Positions 62,290 through 64,000 of a DNA stretch of 64,000 nucleotides are shown in pieces; positions within the stretch are counted from its first letter, which is position 1, and every line of letters starts with the position of its first letter. The notes beneath the pieces were generated by a model, which ran no database searches, was not told the origin of the DNA, and worked only from the letters and a program-made list of their open reading frames with translations. The position numbers and the translations under genes are program-made. The DNA is from Flavobacterium hungaricum (lineage in GTDB: Bacteria; Bacteroidota; Bacteroidia; Flavobacteriales; Flavobacteriaceae), in the NCBI RefSeq assembly GCF_015182285.1, contig NZ_PRDM01000005.1, positions 186,001 through 250,000 on the forward strand, read 5' to 3'.

Positions 62290-62652
62290 ATGACATTCAA
62301 CGAAAAATACAAGGATAACGCTCTTTTAATTAAAACTTTCAATTTTGCCTTAAACATAATTGACTACACAACAGAACTTCAAGATCAAAAAAAGTTTGTA
62401 ATCGCAAATCAATTATTAAAAAGCGGAACATCAATTGGAGCAAATTCAAGAGAGTCACAAAACGCAGAAAGCAAAGCAGATTTTATACATAAATTAAAAA
62501 TAGCTATCAAAGAAGCAGATGAAACCGAATATTGGTTATTTCTGTGCGATGCTCACAAAAGCTATCCAAATTGCAAAGACTTATTAAATGAATTATCAGA
62601 AATTTTAAAAATTTTAAATAAAATAATATCAACATCTAAGATGAGGAATTAG
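62290..62652 (+). CDS. Four helix bundle protein (23S rRNA intervening-sequence family, 120 aa)
   Basis: Small helical protein with the IVP/Avd-like signature: FNFALNIIDYTTEL, NQLLKSGTSIGANSRESQNA, DFIHKLKIAIKEADETEYWL. These proteins were first seen in intervening sequences of 23S rRNA genes but are widespread, and one relative is the accessory protein of diversity-generating retroelements; no reverse transcriptase or 23S gene is present here. The start ATG at 62290 is chosen because it begins the conserved block. It lies between hmgA and hpd, flanked by TCTAATTATC-type repeats. Confidence 0.88.
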   Translation: MTFNEKYKDNALLIKTFNFALNIIDYTTELQDQKKFVIANQLLKSGTSIGANSRESQNAESKADFIHKLKIAIKEADETEYWLFLCDAHKSYPNCKDLLNELSEILKILNKIISTSKMRN

Positions 62653-62715
62653 AAAATTGATCAAATTAAAACATTTCAAAATTATCTCATTTTCTCATTG
62701 TCAAATTATCTAATT

Positions 62716-63873
62716 ATGAAACAAGTAAAATCAGTAGAATACGGATTAGAAAAAATATTTGAAGGAGCACAAGACTTCCTTCCATTATTAGGAACAGATT
62801 ATGTAGAATTTTATGTAGGTAATGCCAAACAAGCCGCACATTATTACAAATCTGCTTTTGGATATCAGTCTTTGGCTTACGCCGGATTAGAAACTGGAGT
62901 TCGTGACAAAGCCTCTTATGTAATTAAACAAGACAAAATCAGAATTGTTTTGACAACGCCATTAAATGCGGATTCTCCAATAAACGATCATCTAAGAAAA
63001 CATGGTGACGGAGTAAAAGTGGCTGCACTTTGGGTTGAAGATGCGAGAAGCGCTTACGAAGAAACTATTAAACGCGGCGCTCGTTCTTTTATGGAGCCAA
63101 CTGTTGAAAGCGATGAATTTGGAGAAGTGGTTCGTTCTGGAATCTATACTTACGGAGAAACCGTTCACATTTTTGTAGAAAGAAAAAATTACAACGGCGT
63201 TTTCCTGCCAGGATACAAAGAATGGAAATCAGACTTTAACCCAGAACCAACCGGATTAAAATATATTGACCACATGGTTGGAAATGTGGGCTGGAACGAA
63301 ATGAATACTTGGGTAAAATTCTACGAAGAAGTTATGGGCTTTGTAAACTTTTTATCTTTTGACGACAAACAAATCAATACAGAATATTCGGCTTTGATGA
63401 GTAAAGTAATGTCTAACGGAAACGGAAGAATTAAATTTCCAATCAATGAGCCAGCAGAGGGAAAGAAAAAATCTCAGATTGAAGAATATTTAGATTTTTA
63501 CGGAGGTCCTGGAATCCAGCATATTGCCATTGCAACAGACGATATTATCAAAACCGTTTCGGCTTTAAAAGCACGCGGTGTTGAATTTTTATCAGCTCCT
63601 CCACATGCTTATTACGAAGCAATCCCAGAAAGATTGGGCGTTCATATGGATATGATGAAAGAGGATTTGAACGAAATTGAGAAATTGGCCATAATGGTAG
63701 ATGCTGATGAAGATGGGTATCTTTTACAAATTTTTACGAAGCCGGTTCAGGATCGTCCGACGCTTTTCTTCGAAATTATTCAAAGAATGGGAGCAAAAGG
63801 CTTTGGTGCAGGCAACTTTAAAGCCCTTTTTGAATCGATTGAAAGAGAACAAGAATTGCGAGGAACGCTATAA
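62716..63873 (+). CDS. hpd: 4-hydroxyphenylpyruvate dioxygenase
   Basis: Converts 4-hydroxyphenylpyruvate to homogentisate, the step before HmgA. 385 residues from MKQVKSVEYGLEKIF. Two vicinal-oxygen-chelate domains; the Fe ligands are His in YIDHMVGNV, His in GIQHIAIATDDI and Glu in TLFFEIIQRMGAKGFGAGNF. Length is normal. The ATG at 62716 is chosen over the frame start 18 bp earlier because it opens the conserved sequence. The substrate comes from tyrosine transamination. Confidence 0.94.
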   Translation: MKQVKSVEYGLEKIFEGAQDFLPLLGTDYVEFYVGNAKQAAHYYKSAFGYQSLAYAGLETGVRDKASYVIKQDKIRIVLTTPLNADSPINDHLRKHGDGVKVAALWVEDARSAYEETIKRGARSFMEPTVESDEFGEVVRSGIYTYGETVHIFVERKNYNGVFLPGYKEWKSDFNPEPTGLKYIDHMVGNVGWNEMNTWVKFYEEVMGFVNFLSFDDKQINTEYSALMSKVMSNGNGRIKFPINEPAEGKKKSQIEEYLDFYGGPGIQHIAIATDDIIKTVSALKARGVEFLSAPPHAYYEAIPERLGVHMDMMKEDLNEIEKLAIMVDADEDGYLLQIFTKPVQDRPTLFFEIIQRMGAKGFGAGNFKALFESIEREQELRGTL

Positions 63874-63982
63874 AATGTTAATTTTAATTCACAAAACAGT
63901 ATAATTCTCTAAAAAACGATGCTTTTTTTGCAAATGTTATGTTAAACTTGACTTTAGCTATTTATTTTTTGAACTTTCTATC

Positions 63983-63990
63983 TATCTTTG
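63983..63990 (+). promoter_or_regulatory. Possible -7 element (TATCTTTG) at the window edge
   Basis: Perfect TAnnTTTG close to the right edge, with a TTG only 11 bp upstream. Likely serves a gene beyond the window; unproven. Confidence 0.4.
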
Positions 63991-64000
63991 CACTCGCAAA

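Noticed and set aside
62290..62652. Diversity-generating retroelement accessory gene
   Set aside because: Although the four-helix-bundle protein resembles Avd, there is no reverse transcriptase or template/variable repeat in the window.
1..64000. rRNA, tRNA, prophage, insertion sequence or toxin-antitoxin genes
   Set aside because: I looked for them throughout; no cloverleaf, transposase or phage-like genes were convincing. The seven-gene cluster at 3075-8484 was considered as polymorphic toxin immunity, but no toxin gene was found.

Overview
The window is chromosomal DNA of a low-GC member of the Bacteroidota, most likely a Flavobacterium close to the F. johnsoniae group. This rests on the AT-rich composition, Bacteroidota-type promoters (a -33 TTG/TTTTG and a -7 TAnnTTTG), a type IX secretion protein with a C-terminal sorting domain (PorZ), a P60-like OmpA protein with thrombospondin type 3 repeats, a Bat/MoxR operon, and many short palindromic intergenic repeats. 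I found no rRNA, tRNA, CRISPR array, insertion sequence or prophage. The species call is inference from gene content.

Region 1 (1-9130) is accessory. It has small hypothetical proteins, a membrane-anchored LytTR regulator behind an acetyltransferase, and a tight seven-gene minus-strand cluster (8484 down to 3075). Two proteins of this cluster carry what looks like an ABC-ATPase fold that has lost its nucleotide-binding and catalytic residues. I could not match the cluster to a named system, and it is my best candidate for something undescribed. Region 2 (9130-10780) is mostly repeats: two arrays of a ~60-bp unit and a ~62-bp direct repeat bracketing a small secreted-protein gene.

Region 3 (10780-36800) is mainly housekeeping: aminopeptidase P, ferritin, an alpha/beta hydrolase, an AddAB-type nuclease-helicase pair split by ompA and kbl, lspA, ileS-dksA, recO, porZ and gdhA. 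Two separate Roadblock/LC7 gene pairs lie here (14399-15112 minus; 26123-26892 plus), evidently duplicates of one two-gene module. Region 4 (36800-42110) holds a cystathionine gamma-synthase-type enzyme, a DUF3298-like lipoprotein, an AlbA-type protein, an SDR oxidoreductase and an aldo/keto reductase.

Region 5 (42319-51828) is a complete co-directional MoxR-DUF58-(BatD-like)-BatA-BatB-BatC-BatD-BatE cluster, followed on the other strand by another von Willebrand A lipoprotein. Region 6 (54254-63873) has a formyltetrahydrofolate cyclo-ligase overlapping an AstE/AspA-family hydrolase, uvrC, a small secreted protein, a patatin/beta-barrel outer-membrane protein, and the tyrosine catabolic genes hmgA and hpd with a four-helix-bundle gene between them.

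Gene starts were moved from the longest possible frame where a promoter, a terminator, a neighbouring gene or family length argued for it; each case is stated in the entry.
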